Part shown: one piece after another, positions 24,582 through 32,657 of the stretch
Layout: each line of letters starts with the position of its first letter
Position numbering within the stretch: position 1 is the first letter of the stretch
Source: Paraburkholderia sabiae
GTDB taxonomy: Bacteria; Pseudomonadota; Gammaproteobacteria; Burkholderiales; Burkholderiaceae
DNA length: 64,000 nucleotides
Reading direction: 5' to 3'
Assembly: GCF_030412785.1 (NCBI RefSeq)
Contig: NZ_CP125298.1
Location: forward strand, 248,001-312,000
Translations under genes and position numbers: made by a program
The notes under the pieces: generated by a model
What the model saw: the letters and a program-made list of their open reading frames with translations, nothing else
Databases searched by the model: none
What the model was told of the DNA's origin: nothing

Positions 24582-25601
24582 ATGAAAGTATCGGTTTTTG
24601 CAGTCGACGTCGGATATGGAAACACCAAAAGCGCATTCCGCATGGGTTCTGACATTGCGACCCAGATGTTCCCGTCTCTGGCGCCTATTGCAGTAAGCGA
24701 CGCGGTGTCGGGCTTCGGCCAAGGCGTGCTGCATGCACGCAAGGTCGCGCCCATCGAGGTCGACGGCGCAACGTACGAGATAGGGCCCGGTGTCGAACTG
24801 TCTTCGGCATATGGCAACGCAGGGCGTACCTTGTCGGAAGACTTCTGCCTCACGCCCAACTATGCGGCACTTCTCGGCGGCTCACTCTATTTCGCAGGGG
24901 TGACGGAGGTCGAGCGCATGGTGCTCGGGCTACCCGTCCATAGCATCACGAAGTATTCTGCGCATCTGCGCGACGCGTTCACCGGCACCCTGAACTTCGG
25001 CCACGGCCCGGTCAAGGTAGGCTCCGTCAAAGTCGTCCCCCAGCCGCTCGGCTCCCTCGTGTCATTCTCTGAATACGGCGGCAGCCGGTTCGATCGCGAG
25101 AATGCCCATCTCGTGATCGACGTCGGCTATTTCACGACTGACTGGGTCGTTGCGCATGGCTTCACAATGAACGATCGCCGCAGTGGCGGCGCACCGGGCG
25201 GCGCATCGCATGTCTACAAGAGCATCGCTTCCTTGATTGCCAAGCAGGAAGGTGAACCGGTCGACGATATCGAACGCATCGACAAGTGCCTGCGCGAGAA
25301 GAAGCCCATGCTGTTCTATGGCAAGGATATCGACCTCGTTCCCTTTCTCGACCAGTCACAGGCAGTCGTCAATTCCACGGTCAAGGAAATGCAGAACAGG
25401 GTTGGTCGCACAGCTGACCTTCGCTCGATCGTCCTCACCGGCGGCGGTGCAGGCCTGTACGAACCGGCGATCCGCGCTGCTTTCCCGCGCGTTCAGCTCG
25501 ACGTCCTTGACGCGCCCTGCTACGCAAACGCGAAAGGCTTCCTGATCGTCGGTGAATCGACGCTCGCACGTGAGCGCAAGACGATGGGAGTCGCCGCATG
25601 A
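24582..25601 (+). CDS. Actin-like plasmid segregation protein (ParM/StbA, PRTRC protein D-like)
   Basis: 339 residues. Actin-fold motifs are present: phosphate-1 VDVGYGNTK (residues about 7-15), phosphate-2 VIDVGYFTTDW (about 175) and the adenosine motif LTGGGAGLYEP (about 285). ParM-type proteins polymerise with ATP to push plasmid copies apart. PRTRC protein D belongs to this group and is often encoded apart from the main cassette, as here. GGAGAG precedes the ATG; the stop overlaps the next gene. Confidence 0.88.
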   Translation: MKVSVFAVDVGYGNTKSAFRMGSDIATQMFPSLAPIAVSDAVSGFGQGVLHARKVAPIEVDGATYEIGPGVELSSAYGNAGRTLSEDFCLTPNYAALLGGSLYFAGVTEVERMVLGLPVHSITKYSAHLRDAFTGTLNFGHGPVKVGSVKVVPQPLGSLVSFSEYGGSRFDRENAHLVIDVGYFTTDWVVAHGFTMNDRRSGGAPGGASHVYKSIASLIAKQEGEPVDDIERIDKCLREKKPMLFYGKDIDLVPFLDQSQAVVNSTVKEMQNRVGRTADLRSIVLTGGGAGLYEPAIRAAFPRVQLDVLDAPCYANAKGFLIVGESTLARERKTMGVAA

Positions 25602-25990
25602 ATGAGGTCACGCTGGTCAAGGTGACGCTCAACGAAGCGACCGACCCTGATCTGTATGCCTACATCATGCGGTTCGACAATCCGCGCGTGCGTGCTGGCG
25701 CCATCAGAGCGCTAGCGAGGGCAGCTCTCAGCGGTGATCGCAGCCATTCGGCTGGGGATCCTATTCCGGCGATCGAACTGCCGCCCGTAGCGATGCCTGG
25801 GCTCACAGCTCAGTACGGCAGCCGTGACATGCAGACGAACGCGGCCGCGAGCAAGCCGGATCTCCAATCCCATCCCGATCCGATCGCCAGGCGCGAGACG
25901 GCAACCACGCCTTCTACCGATGCGAGCAGCGCGGGCAACGGGAGACGGTTTGACACGGACGCGATTGCTGACCAGTTCGCGCAATTCTGA
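25598..25990 (+). CDS. ParR/StbB-like partner of ParM
   Basis: 130 residues, ATGA-coupled to parM. The N-terminal about 45 residues (VTLNEATDPDLYAYIMRFDNPRVRAGAIRALARAAL) look like a ribbon-helix-helix adaptor. The rest is low-complexity and probably disordered, ending in FDTDAIADQFAQF, which may contact the filament. The assignment rests on position and length. Confidence 0.65.
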   Translation: MNEVTLVKVTLNEATDPDLYAYIMRFDNPRVRAGAIRALARAALSGDRSHSAGDPIPAIELPPVAMPGLTAQYGSRDMQTNAAASKPDLQSHPDPIARRETATTPSTDASSAGNGRRFDTDAIADQFAQF

Positions 25991-26005
25991 TCACGGCCGG
26001 CGAAC

Positions 26006-26034
26006 TTGACTTCGCGTAGTATTTGCGAAGATAG
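26006..26034 (+). promoter_or_regulatory. Candidate promoter of the CTTGACTY family
   Basis: TTGACT at 26006-26011 and AGATAG at 26029-26034 (17-nt spacer), about 55 bases before the 26090 gene. Confidence 0.45.
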
Positions 26035-26089
26035 GTCATCGGCTGTTCAGCACTTCGCTGCCAGAGCCTCAACCTAACGGAGTCACACT

Positions 26090-26242
26090 GTGGAACTCTT
26101 CAACGCACTCGCGCAGGCCGATTGGACGCGTGCCGCGCGCTTCTGGCTTCTCGCCGCAGCGACGCTCGCTGCGTTGGAGTCCGCTTATCATTTCCGTGGT
26201 GTGCTCAATGCATGGTTTCGCAAAGGAGGCGATCATGTTTGA
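26090..26242 (+). CDS. 50-residue membrane peptide
   Basis: GTG start with CGGAG 9 bases upstream; product (M)ELFNALAQADWTRAARF followed by a hydrophobic stretch (WLLAAATLAALESAY). The stop overlaps the ATG of the next membrane-protein gene by 8 bases. Function unknown. Confidence 0.6.
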   Translation: MELFNALAQADWTRAARFWLLAAATLAALESAYHFRGVLNAWFRKGGDHV

Positions 26243-26465
26243 AAGGTTTATGAGCCTCTCGCCTGCCGGTCGTCGAGTGGTCATCTCCGTTGCCCTGTTT
26301 GCGATCATGTTCGTCGACGTGTTGCTCCCTAAATGCGATTTCACGGTTGGACTCTTTCTGGTGAGCGGCCTTGGTGGCATCTGGGCAATGGGTCTGATGC
26401 GCCCCATCCTGCTTTTCCTCTTTTTCGTGGTGAGGGCTGTCCTCCGCTACAAAGCCATCGATTAG
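26235..26465 (+). CDS. 76-residue two-pass membrane protein
   Basis: ATG at 26235 with a perfect AAAGGAGG upstream. Two transmembrane helices (VVISVALFAIMFVDVLL; GLFLVSGLGGIWAMGL) and a third hydrophobic stretch (PILLFLFFVVRAVL). Followed by a bidirectional terminator. Confidence 0.7.
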   Translation: MFERFMSLSPAGRRVVISVALFAIMFVDVLLPKCDFTVGLFLVSGLGGIWAMGLMRPILLFLFFVVRAVLRYKAID

Positions 26466-26495
26466 TGTTGTACCTGCCCGCCTTTCCTGCGGACG

Positions 26496-26525
26496 AAAAA
26501 AAACCCGGCAAGCCGGGTTTTTCTT
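26496..26525. terminator. Bidirectional terminator between convergent genes
   Basis: AAACCCGG (26501-26508) CAAG CCGGGTTT (26513-26520), with A- and T-runs on the two sides. Confidence 0.88.
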
Positions 26526-26536
26526 TATGGGGTTGG

Positions 26537-26758
26537 TTAATGCAATAACGAAACGCCTTGCGCGCGCGCCTGATGGCGAATGCAGTAGAACCATGCATCA
26601 TCAAGATCGACACCGACCTTCTCAGGCTTGACGTTGCCTCGCTGGTGACGGTCGATCACATCGTAGGCGATCGCTTCCGACTTACCGACGCGTACTGAGC
26701 CGTTTTTGACGCCCGACGTTGCAACGATCTCAAACCGGCCAACAATCATCGTGAACAT
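26537..26758 (-). CDS. Unknown 73-residue protein
   Basis: ATG at 26758 with GGAG upstream (AATGGAGAAAAGC). Product begins MFTMIVGRFEIVATSGVKNG and is compact alpha/beta. Preceded by a hairpin plus U-run. It is the last gene of the minus-strand primase run. Confidence 0.65.
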   Translation of the reverse strand: MFTMIVGRFEIVATSGVKNGSVRVGKSEAIAYDVIDRHQRGNVKPEKVGVDLDDAWFYCIRHQARAQGVSLLH

Positions 26759-26772
26759 GCTTTTCTCCATTG

Positions 26773-26822
26773 AAAAAGCCCGACGGATTGCGGCCCCGAT
26801 GGGGACGAATCCCCACCGGGCG
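26773..26822 (-). terminator. Hairpin plus U-run between the primase and 73-residue genes
   Basis: Inner hairpin TGGGGA/TCCCCA (26800-26805, 26810-26815) nested in GCCCG/CGGGC (26778-26782, 26817-26821), followed on the minus strand by UUUUU and then the ribosome binding site of the next gene. Confidence 0.65.
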
Positions 26823-26839
26823 GTTTAAGAAACAACACT

Positions 26840-27958
26840 TCAGCGGGGATGCCCGCGTTCAATCAAACATGCAGCGCCTGACGCTCCCTGCCCGCTCCAA
26901 GGAGGAGCGACGAGAGCACGCGGCGCGGTGTTGGACGCCAACCACTCGTCTGCGAAATCGGTCCCTCGCACCTTGGGCCGATGAATGATCACCGTGTACC
27001 CTTCCGCTCGAAGCCTCTTCGCGAGAATCAGCGCCGAATCCATCCCGGGCGACTTGCGCGTCTTGGGATCGACCACATCGAAGTCCGCGAAAATATGCAC
27101 AACGCGGATGCCGAGGCCTTCCGGCACAACGAAATCCGAAAGAAGGTTTCTGTTCAGGCAGTACCAGACTGGCACGCCGAACATCATGTGCGCGGCGAGC
27201 ACTGTCTCTAGGCCCTCTCCTACTCCGATTTCGCCGTTCACAGGCTCCATCAGCCGGACTGCGCCGCCGTTGAGCTTGTTCACGGTGACGTCGTTCATCT
27301 TCGACGGCAGGACTTCACCATCGTTAGTGATGATCGTCGCCTTCGCGGGCTTCGACCGATCGAGGAAAGTTCGGTGCAGCGTGCCAAGCCGGCCGTCGGG
27401 CAAGATGAACCGGGCAACAATCCCGGGCCACTCGCCGAGCACCTTCTTCTCATGGCGATACTCGAGCATGCCGAGCCGTAACGCAGACGACGGCGCAACG
27501 GCAAGACCGGGAACGCGCGAGCGCAGGTAGCGGGAAACAAGATCGTCGCGACCATTTGCAACGGCCTTTTCCCACATCGAATCGAGCCGCTTTTGCGCCC
27601 ATGCCGGGTCTGCCTTTCGGCCAGGAGCCGGCGCGGACTTCCTGCCAGCGTCGATTGACACGACAGCAGGTAGACCTCCGTTGAGCTCGAGCATCAGTTT
27701 CCAGAAAGGGATTTCCGCGCTTTTGCAGATCAGTTCGAAGCCGTCACCGGCTTTGCGATCACCGCCATTGCATTTCCGGCAAACCCAGTCGCCGCGGCCG
27801 CGTCGATTGTCATAAGTGAAGCGGTCGTTACCGCCGCAAATTGGGCAAGGCGATCCCTTTCCCGTCAGTGAACTTGCGGGCACTCCATACTTCTGGAGCA
27901 ACGCAATCCACTGCTCCGGGGACAGCTTGGGAGGCGGCTTGATATCTTTATCAAACAT
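26840..27958 (-). CDS. Zinc-ribbon/Toprim DNA primase
   Basis: 372 residues. The N-terminal zinc ribbon CPICGGNDRFTYDNRRGRGDWVCRKC (the first Cys at about residue 38) is that of DnaG/phage-type primases. The Toprim domain is in the C-terminal half (IGVGEGLETVLAAHM and HIFADFDVVDP, supplying the Glu and Asp metal ligands). TGGAG precedes the ATG. It would synthesise primers for plasmid replication or for the transferred strand. No helicase domain is attached. Confidence 0.88.
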   Translation of the reverse strand: MFDKDIKPPPKLSPEQWIALLQKYGVPASSLTGKGSPCPICGGNDRFTYDNRRGRGDWVCRKCNGGDRKAGDGFELICKSAEIPFWKLMLELNGGLPAVVSIDAGRKSAPAPGRKADPAWAQKRLDSMWEKAVANGRDDLVSRYLRSRVPGLAVAPSSALRLGMLEYRHEKKVLGEWPGIVARFILPDGRLGTLHRTFLDRSKPAKATIITNDGEVLPSKMNDVTVNKLNGGAVRLMEPVNGEIGVGEGLETVLAAHMMFGVPVWYCLNRNLLSDFVVPEGLGIRVVHIFADFDVVDPKTRKSPGMDSALILAKRLRAEGYTVIIHRPKVRGTDFADEWLASNTAPRALVAPPWSGQGASGAACLIERGHPR

Positions 27959-28023
27959 TTGTCACTCCAGGTTGTGGTGTGGTTGAGGTCGATGCCTTCG
28001 AAAAGGCGGTAAAACCGTTGCTC

Positions 28024-28074
28024 AAAAAAGCCGTCCAGGAACGCGAGGCGCGCACCGGATCGAACGGCTTTTTT
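28024..28074 (-). terminator. Terminator-like stem downstream of the 28217 gene
   Basis: Arms AAAAAAGCCGT (28024-28034) and ACGGCTTTTTT (28064-28074) with a GC-rich 29-nt loop. U-runs occur on both strands. Confidence 0.6.
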
Positions 28075-28113
28075 CAGCAAGGATGATCGGATTGAAGAAG
28101 TGGGAAGATCTCG

Positions 28114-28162
28114 CCTTCGTCGCTCTGACCGCCCCCCGCAGGGAAGGTCGGAGCAACGAAGG
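28114..28162. repeat. Long imperfect inverted repeat
   Basis: Arms 28114-28130 and 28146-28162 match in 15 of 17 positions (two G-U-compatible), with a 15-nt loop. It lies between the terminator-like stem and the end of the 28217 gene, so it would form a long hairpin in that gene's 3' UTR. Confidence 0.5.
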
Positions 28163-28216
28163 TGAGGTGATACAGGATCGATGGTGAGAGTCTTCGGGAT
28201 CAGTGCCGAGAGCCGA

Positions 28217-29044
28217 TCACTTCTTCGTGATAGACCACAGCCACTTGTCCCAAAGAATCTGGGCACCCGACGCATCGAGCTTGGGCCGACCATCATTGCC
28301 AACGGCTGGAACCTTGGTTTTGCCAAGGCGCCGGACCTCGACACGATCGCCAATATGGCAGCGCGCTTCGGCGATGGCTTCACGCAGTCCCTCGCCCTGC
28401 AGAACGTGCTGGCCTCCGCGTTGTTCAAGCGTCAGGCAGAAGGAGACATATGTCTTCCCCGGGCGTTTTCCATCCGGAAACTCCTTCTCGCCCCACTCTC
28501 TCACCTTGCCGTAGTGCGGGCGTTCAGATCGATGGGCCTGCGGTGTCTTTTGGGGTGACTCCAGTGCCGGTGCATTGTCGATCACTAACGGGACAGGTTG
28601 GACATTCGCTCCGGCGCGCCCACGCGAACCAGGATGGGCATGCTGTGAAGTGCTCGCTACCGGGATGTCGGCAATCGGGTCGTCTGTCACGTCTGTCACG
28701 TCTGCCCGTGCGGACCGGATCGCTTCTGCGATCGCTTCCAGCATCGAACATTGGTGCTCGCGCAGAACAGCCCAGTGCGGCTCTAGCGCCGGTATCAGCT
28801 TCATACCGACTGATGTCTCGCGCAGCTCGTAGTCGAATGTCGGGTGGAACTGGACAACGACGTCGCCCTCATCGCGAAAGAGCCGTGCCTGCCCGGCGAT
28901 CACAACGTGACGCTCGTTATCCGCGCCGCGCCCCACTTCAACGGGAGACGGCTGCGAAGGCGCTGAAGGGGCTGCCGAGCGCGTTGGTTCCGCAGCGCCT
29001 CCAAACAGGCCATCGAACATCCGGCCGAAGGTAGATGTAGTCAT
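28217..29044 (-). CDS. Plasmid protein with relaxase/primase-type C-terminal domain
   Basis: 275 residues from the ATG at 29044 (AGGAG upstream). The C-terminal about 95 residues (KTYVSFCLTLEQRGGQHVLQ, EGLREAIAEARCHIGDRVEV) resemble the small beta-rich module at the C-termini of conjugative relaxases and TraC-like primases. The N-terminus is proline-rich with an alpha/beta segment around VVIAGQARLFRD. No catalytic relaxase motif is present. Function is inferred only loosely. Confidence 0.55.
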   Translation of the reverse strand: MTTSTFGRMFDGLFGGAAEPTRSAAPSAPSQPSPVEVGRGADNERHVVIAGQARLFRDEGDVVVQFHPTFDYELRETSVGMKLIPALEPHWAVLREHQCSMLEAIAEAIRSARADVTDVTDDPIADIPVASTSQHAHPGSRGRAGANVQPVPLVIDNAPALESPQKTPQAHRSERPHYGKVREWGEKEFPDGKRPGKTYVSFCLTLEQRGGQHVLQGEGLREAIAEARCHIGDRVEVRRLGKTKVPAVGNDGRPKLDASGAQILWDKWLWSITKK

Positions 29045-29052
29045 CACATCTC

Positions 29053-29487
29053 CTACAGCAGGCTGCCGAAACAGCTATGACGGACGTCTTCCATGTCCCG
29101 CTTGAGCAGCGGATTGCTCATGATGAGGTCCTGGAGGATCTCCGGGTCGACGCCATTTATGAGGCAGACATACCGGTATGGCAAGGCACCGTCCCAAAAT
29201 TCCATCACCCAACCGAGAGTCGCGCGATAGTCTTCCATCTCCAGCTTCTTTCTGTTTCTGAGTCGCTCGCTGAACAGCGTGCAGCAATCCATCAGCGATT
29301 CGGGCATGTTGTCACCCCGACGACTGTCGGTCGCGAGACTGATTAGTGCGTCGACCATCTTCTCCCGCACGCCCTCGCTCCAGAACTGCGGATCGGGAAG
29401 CGGATCGACCTTTGCCGGTGGAGGCGCGACGATCGGCGATGCTCCGCCGAACATGTCGAGTTGCCATGCCGCAATTTCATTTTCCAT
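29053..29487 (-). CDS. Unknown 144-residue protein
   Basis: The ATG at 29487 is preceded by GGAG; longer starts would run through a hairpin. Begins MENEIAAWQLDMFGG; helical, Cys/Trp-containing (MDCCTLFSERL). It is 8 bases upstream of the 28217-29044 gene and is probably co-transcribed with it. Not recognised. Confidence 0.65.
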   Translation of the reverse strand: MENEIAAWQLDMFGGASPIVAPPPAKVDPLPDPQFWSEGVREKMVDALISLATDSRRGDNMPESLMDCCTLFSERLRNRKKLEMEDYRATLGWVMEFWDGALPYRYVCLINGVDPEILQDLIMSNPLLKRDMEDVRHSCFGSLL

Positions 29488-29502
29488 GGGATTTCTCCGT
29501 TG

Positions 29503-29542
29503 AACGGGAACCCATGAGCCCGCAACGGGTTGGGTTCCCGTT
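29503..29542 (-). promoter_or_regulatory. Leader hairpin before the 29487 gene
   Basis: 12-bp arms AACGGGAACCCA (29503-29514) and TGGGTTCCCGTT (29531-29542) are exact complements, with a small inner hairpin. It lies 15 bases before the start codon. Confidence 0.55.
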
Positions 29543-29553
29543 GGGGTGACGGT

Positions 29554-29582
29554 GCATAGACGCCCCAAATGGGCGTCTATGC
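29554..29582. repeat. Perfect 12-bp inverted repeat
   Basis: GCATAGACGCCC (29554-29565), 5-nt loop, GGGCGTCTATGC (29571-29582), directly after the stop of the membrane protein gene. There is no U-run; it is a structured 3' end or protein site. Confidence 0.6.
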
Positions 29583-29583
29583 G

Positions 29584-29913
29584 TTACAGGCCAGCAGACT
29601 TGTCGTCCGTGCCCGTTTTAAGAGGAGCAACGACAGGCGACTTTGCGTACTGTCGTTTGATAGGCGTAACCGTAGCGGTCACGTTTTCGTCAGGCTTTGC
29701 TTGAGGCGTTGCGGCCGCTGGCGTTGCCTTGGCATCGCTAGCCTCAACATCTGCTCGATGCGCATCGCGGATCGACTTCTTGATCCACACTAACACCATG
29801 TAGCCAACGAACAGAGTTGCAAAAAACGAATGGGCCGCGAAATACAACCCGATACAGACAAGAAGGAACGACAGCGGCGTGCGCGTCGCTTTCGCAACAA
29901 ACTGATTCGGCAT
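29584..29913 (-). CDS. Small membrane protein with disordered tail
   Basis: 109 residues; two adjacent hydrophobic segments (FLLVCIGLYFAAHSFFATLFVGYMVLVW written as one long stretch at residues about 16-43), then a polar Pro/Ala/Lys tail. GGAGAG upstream of the ATG. First gene of the minus-strand run. Confidence 0.65.
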   Translation of the reverse strand: MPNQFVAKATRTPLSFLLVCIGLYFAAHSFFATLFVGYMVLVWIKKSIRDAHRADVEASDAKATPAAATPQAKPDENVTATVTPIKRQYAKSPVVAPLKTGTDDKSAGL

Positions 29914-30289
29914 TTTTCTCTCCAGAAAAATTAACGCACTAGGGGATGTCCAGGCTGGTCAGCGCTGGAGGGGTTTCGATGCTCGGGTGAGCAGGGAAAG
30001 CTGATGCGCGGAGAGACGCTTTCGTCACGGCTTAGCCGAGCCGTGGCGAAAACAGCAATCAACGAAGGGAGAGAACTTGAGAGGCAGGGATGCAAGCGCG
30101 GCTCGCAGAGCCTGTTTTCGATGCGTAGGAAACGCGGTGGTTAATTGAAATTTACGGCTCTGCGCGCATAGCGTGTGCGGGAAAGCTGCGAAAAACGTAC
30201 GCTCTTTCGCGTCCGATCCCAATTCGCAATTTCTGGCGCCTTGACTTCACAACCGACGTTTCCAGTTCAACACCGACGAAGGCACCGCG
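29914..30289. other. Divergent intergenic region
   Basis: 376 bases. Contains an inverted repeat (30021-30032 with 30039-30050, one G-U position) and, at 30241-30246, a CTTGACTTC promoter-like -35. No gene seen. Confidence 0.45.
30241..30269 (+). promoter_or_regulatory. Weak candidate promoter of the CTTGACTY family
   Basis: TTGACT at 30241-30246 upstream of the NERD gene; the -10 (AGTTCA, 30264-30269) is poor. Confidence 0.3.
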
Positions 30290-30967
30290 ATGTTCCTCGA
30301 GATAGCATTTGCGATAGGCGTCGCCTACCAGTTAGTCCGCCGCTTTAAGAAGCCCACCAACGTCACCCGGCAAGGGCTGAAGCCTTTGAGCCGCGCGGAA
30401 GCGCTGGGCGCACAGGGCGAGGCAGCAGCGCACGCAAAGTTGAAAGAGACGCTGGAATGGCTCTGCGGTTCGGATTACGTCCTGCTGGGTGCGCCGCTGA
30501 TTATCGAGCATGCGCAAGGCACAGCGTTTCCGACCGCCGAGATCGATCATCTCGCCGTGACTCCATTCGGAATCTTCGTATTCGAGACGAAGAACTGGTC
30601 AGGCAGGATCGCTCCATCGACCGCGCAGGGCATGCTCACACGCGTTGGCGCCGATCTGCGCGCGGTAGATCGCCGGTCCCCTATAGCGCAGAACCGGACG
30701 AAGATCGAATTTTTCCGCTTGAACCTGCCGCCCGTCTGGCCGGTGACGGGTGCTGGCCTCTTCACGTCGCCCTTGGCAACGCTGGATGCCGCACTGCACT
30801 CCGATCTGCTGACCCTCGCCGACCTGCCGCAATGGCTGCGCGCAAGACGCGAGGCATTTGCCGGACTGCGACCCGTCGACGTTCAGAAAGCGATGGCCGC
30901 CGTGACCCTGCTGGTGCGAAGAAGCGAGACCGACCTGCGCGACCACAAGGCACTCGTGAGCAGGTAA
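30290..30967 (+). CDS. NERD-domain nuclease-like membrane protein
   Basis: 225 residues. A short N-terminal hydrophobic anchor (MFLEIAFAIGVAYQLV) is followed by a NERD domain: GAQGEAAAHAKL, then the PD-(D/E)xK-like core AEIDHLAVTPFGIFVFETKNWSG (Asp and Glu-x-Lys residues present). NERD proteins are predicted nucleases. It is a single gene with a promoter-like element upstream. A role in DNA uptake, defence or plasmid processing cannot be told from sequence. Confidence 0.8.
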   Translation: MFLEIAFAIGVAYQLVRRFKKPTNVTRQGLKPLSRAEALGAQGEAAAHAKLKETLEWLCGSDYVLLGAPLIIEHAQGTAFPTAEIDHLAVTPFGIFVFETKNWSGRIAPSTAQGMLTRVGADLRAVDRRSPIAQNRTKIEFFRLNLPPVWPVTGAGLFTSPLATLDAALHSDLLTLADLPQWLRARREAFAGLRPVDVQKAMAAVTLLVRRSETDLRDHKALVSR

Positions 30968-31308
30968 TTTTTTCCTTGTCAACTAGACTATACCCTCGAA
31001 TTTCCTACTAAATGTTTCCGATATGTGACCGTTAAACGATTACGCCCGCCGGCATTCCGGTGCATCAAAGAGAAAAGAGCAGTCGAAAACCCCCTCTTTC
31101 CAGGAATCGGCTGGTTTTTATCAGCTTAATCTTCGTTACATATGTAACGACCTGCCTGACGCCGCAGAGAAAAGAAAGAGTCAGGAAGTCGTCGTTGCGT
31201 TCCGACGCCGCTCGATAGCCGCAAACGCCCAAGCTGGTCACCCTTGGCAGTAAAGGGCTGTTGTTTGTACGACCGGGGTGGTCGTGTATTTAACTGTTGG
31301 AGAGAACA
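30968..31308. promoter_or_regulatory. Upstream region of the KfrA-like/FlhDC-like operon
   Basis: 341 bases without a gene. Contains the 16-bp perfect palindrome CGTTACATATGTAACG at 31134-31149, a good operator candidate about 160 bases before the KfrA-like start. Confidence 0.5.
31134..31149. promoter_or_regulatory. Perfect palindrome, candidate operator
   Basis: CGTTACATATGTAACG reads identically on both strands. It could be an autoregulatory site for the HTH/coiled-coil protein or the FlhDC-like regulator downstream. Confidence 0.5.
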
Positions 31309-32592
31309 ATGCAAACAAGCAAGACATCCAGCACGGAAATCAAGCTCGCAGGCAGGCCGCCTGTAATAGCAGCCGTGCATGACGTTACGAAATTTGATCC
31401 GCTGGACGAGCTCGTATTCAGCTTGCAGGATCCAAACGCCGTCACGCGCAACAACATCGCGAACGCCGCACAAAAGATTTTTGGGGCGGGCCCCGAATCG
31501 GCGGACTTCATTGCAAAGCTCGTCGAGCACATGATGTCCGTTTCGGAATCGCGGTCGAAAGTGGTCGCCGAACTGGTCATTCTGGGCGGACACCTTTCGC
31601 AAATGATGAAGTCCGCGATCACCCACCACACCGGCAAGGTCGGCGACTCGATGAAGGCGCGAAGAAAAGGCGCGTCGCTCTGCCTGGACTTTTTCCACGA
31701 GGCTCTGAGTATCACCCGCCCAAGCGCTTACAACTACATGCGCTGCCATCAAAGATTTGCCGACGATGCTGAGGCCGTGAAGATCTTCAGCTTCGGCGAA
31801 CTCAATCTGCTGGCCACTCCGGAAGTGACTGACGAACAGATCCAGCTCATTAAGGAAAAGAAGAACGCAGACCCCAAGATGGGCCGCGAAGACGTTGCGG
31901 CGATGCTCAAGGAGCTTCAGTCCAAGGACGAAGCGATCATTGACCGCGACAAGCAGCTGGACAACCTCGAAGGCCTGCTTGCGGACAATAAGCTCCAACT
32001 GGATGTCAGCGTGCGCGAAAACCGCCATCTGATGGAGCAGTTGGCGGGACATGAGCGCAACCTCGCCGAACAGGACAGAAGCATTGCGAACCTGCAGGAA
32101 TTGCTTGCGCAACGGTCCTCCGGCTATCCCGCGCTGGAGCAGGAACTTGCGGCCAAAAACAAGGCGCTTACCGAGACAACCGCCGAACTGATGGCGATGC
32201 GCGCGGCGAAACCCAAAACGGAGCGCGTGGAAGTTCCCGTCGAAAAGCTCCCTGACGCTTATAAGAACCTCTCAGACGCCTGTGCGGATGCGATGGTCGA
32301 GTTGAGAAGGCTTGAAGAACGAAAGGATGGACTCTCAAACGAGATCGAGAGTCTCCGCGCCAACGTTGCGGCGCAGCAGTCGGAACGCGAGGCTGCCACA
32401 GCAGTAAAGAACGCACTTGACGATCTCACAAACGCGTGGGGCGAGGTGTCCGGAAAGATGGCTACCGTTCAGCTTGCAGTTCAGGCGTCCAGCAACCCCG
32501 AACAGTACAACCCGACACTCGAAGCGCTCGGCGCAGCAATGCGCAAAACGCTGTCTGAAGTTGAAGCTGCGCTGAACCGCAAGGCGCACTAG
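31309..32592 (+). CDS. KfrA-like HTH and coiled-coil plasmid protein
   Basis: 427 residues from the ATG at 31309 (GGAGAGAA upstream). An HTH-like segment occurs near residues 115-165 (SITRPSAYNYMRCHQRFAD, then FSFGELNLLATPEVTDEQI). From about 190 to 400 it is an almost continuous coiled coil (DKQLDNLEGLLADNKLQL and NKALTETTAELMAMRA). This is the layout of KfrA-type proteins, which bind their own operator and form an extended scaffold supporting segregation. It is the first gene of a two-gene unit with the FlhDC-like regulator. Confidence 0.65.
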   Translation: MQTSKTSSTEIKLAGRPPVIAAVHDVTKFDPLDELVFSLQDPNAVTRNNIANAAQKIFGAGPESADFIAKLVEHMMSVSESRSKVVAELVILGGHLSQMMKSAITHHTGKVGDSMKARRKGASLCLDFFHEALSITRPSAYNYMRCHQRFADDAEAVKIFSFGELNLLATPEVTDEQIQLIKEKKNADPKMGREDVAAMLKELQSKDEAIIDRDKQLDNLEGLLADNKLQLDVSVRENRHLMEQLAGHERNLAEQDRSIANLQELLAQRSSGYPALEQELAAKNKALTETTAELMAMRAAKPKTERVEVPVEKLPDAYKNLSDACADAMVELRRLEERKDGLSNEIESLRANVAAQQSEREAATAVKNALDDLTNAWGEVSGKMATVQLAVQASSNPEQYNPTLEALGAAMRKTLSEVEAALNRKAH

Positions 32593-32611
32593 ATCAAACT
32601 GTGCTCGGGGT

Positions 32612-32630
32612 GAGCGACGCTCCGTCGCTC
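32612..32630 (+). promoter_or_regulatory. Intercistronic hairpin before the FlhDC-like gene
   Basis: GAGCGACG (32612-32619) CTC CGTCGCTC (32623-32630), a strong 8-bp stem with no U-run. It lies 27 bases before the preferred ATG at 32658 and disfavours the GTG start at 32601. Confidence 0.5.
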
Positions 32631-32657
32631 GTGAGTGAACAAGAAAAAGACAAAATC

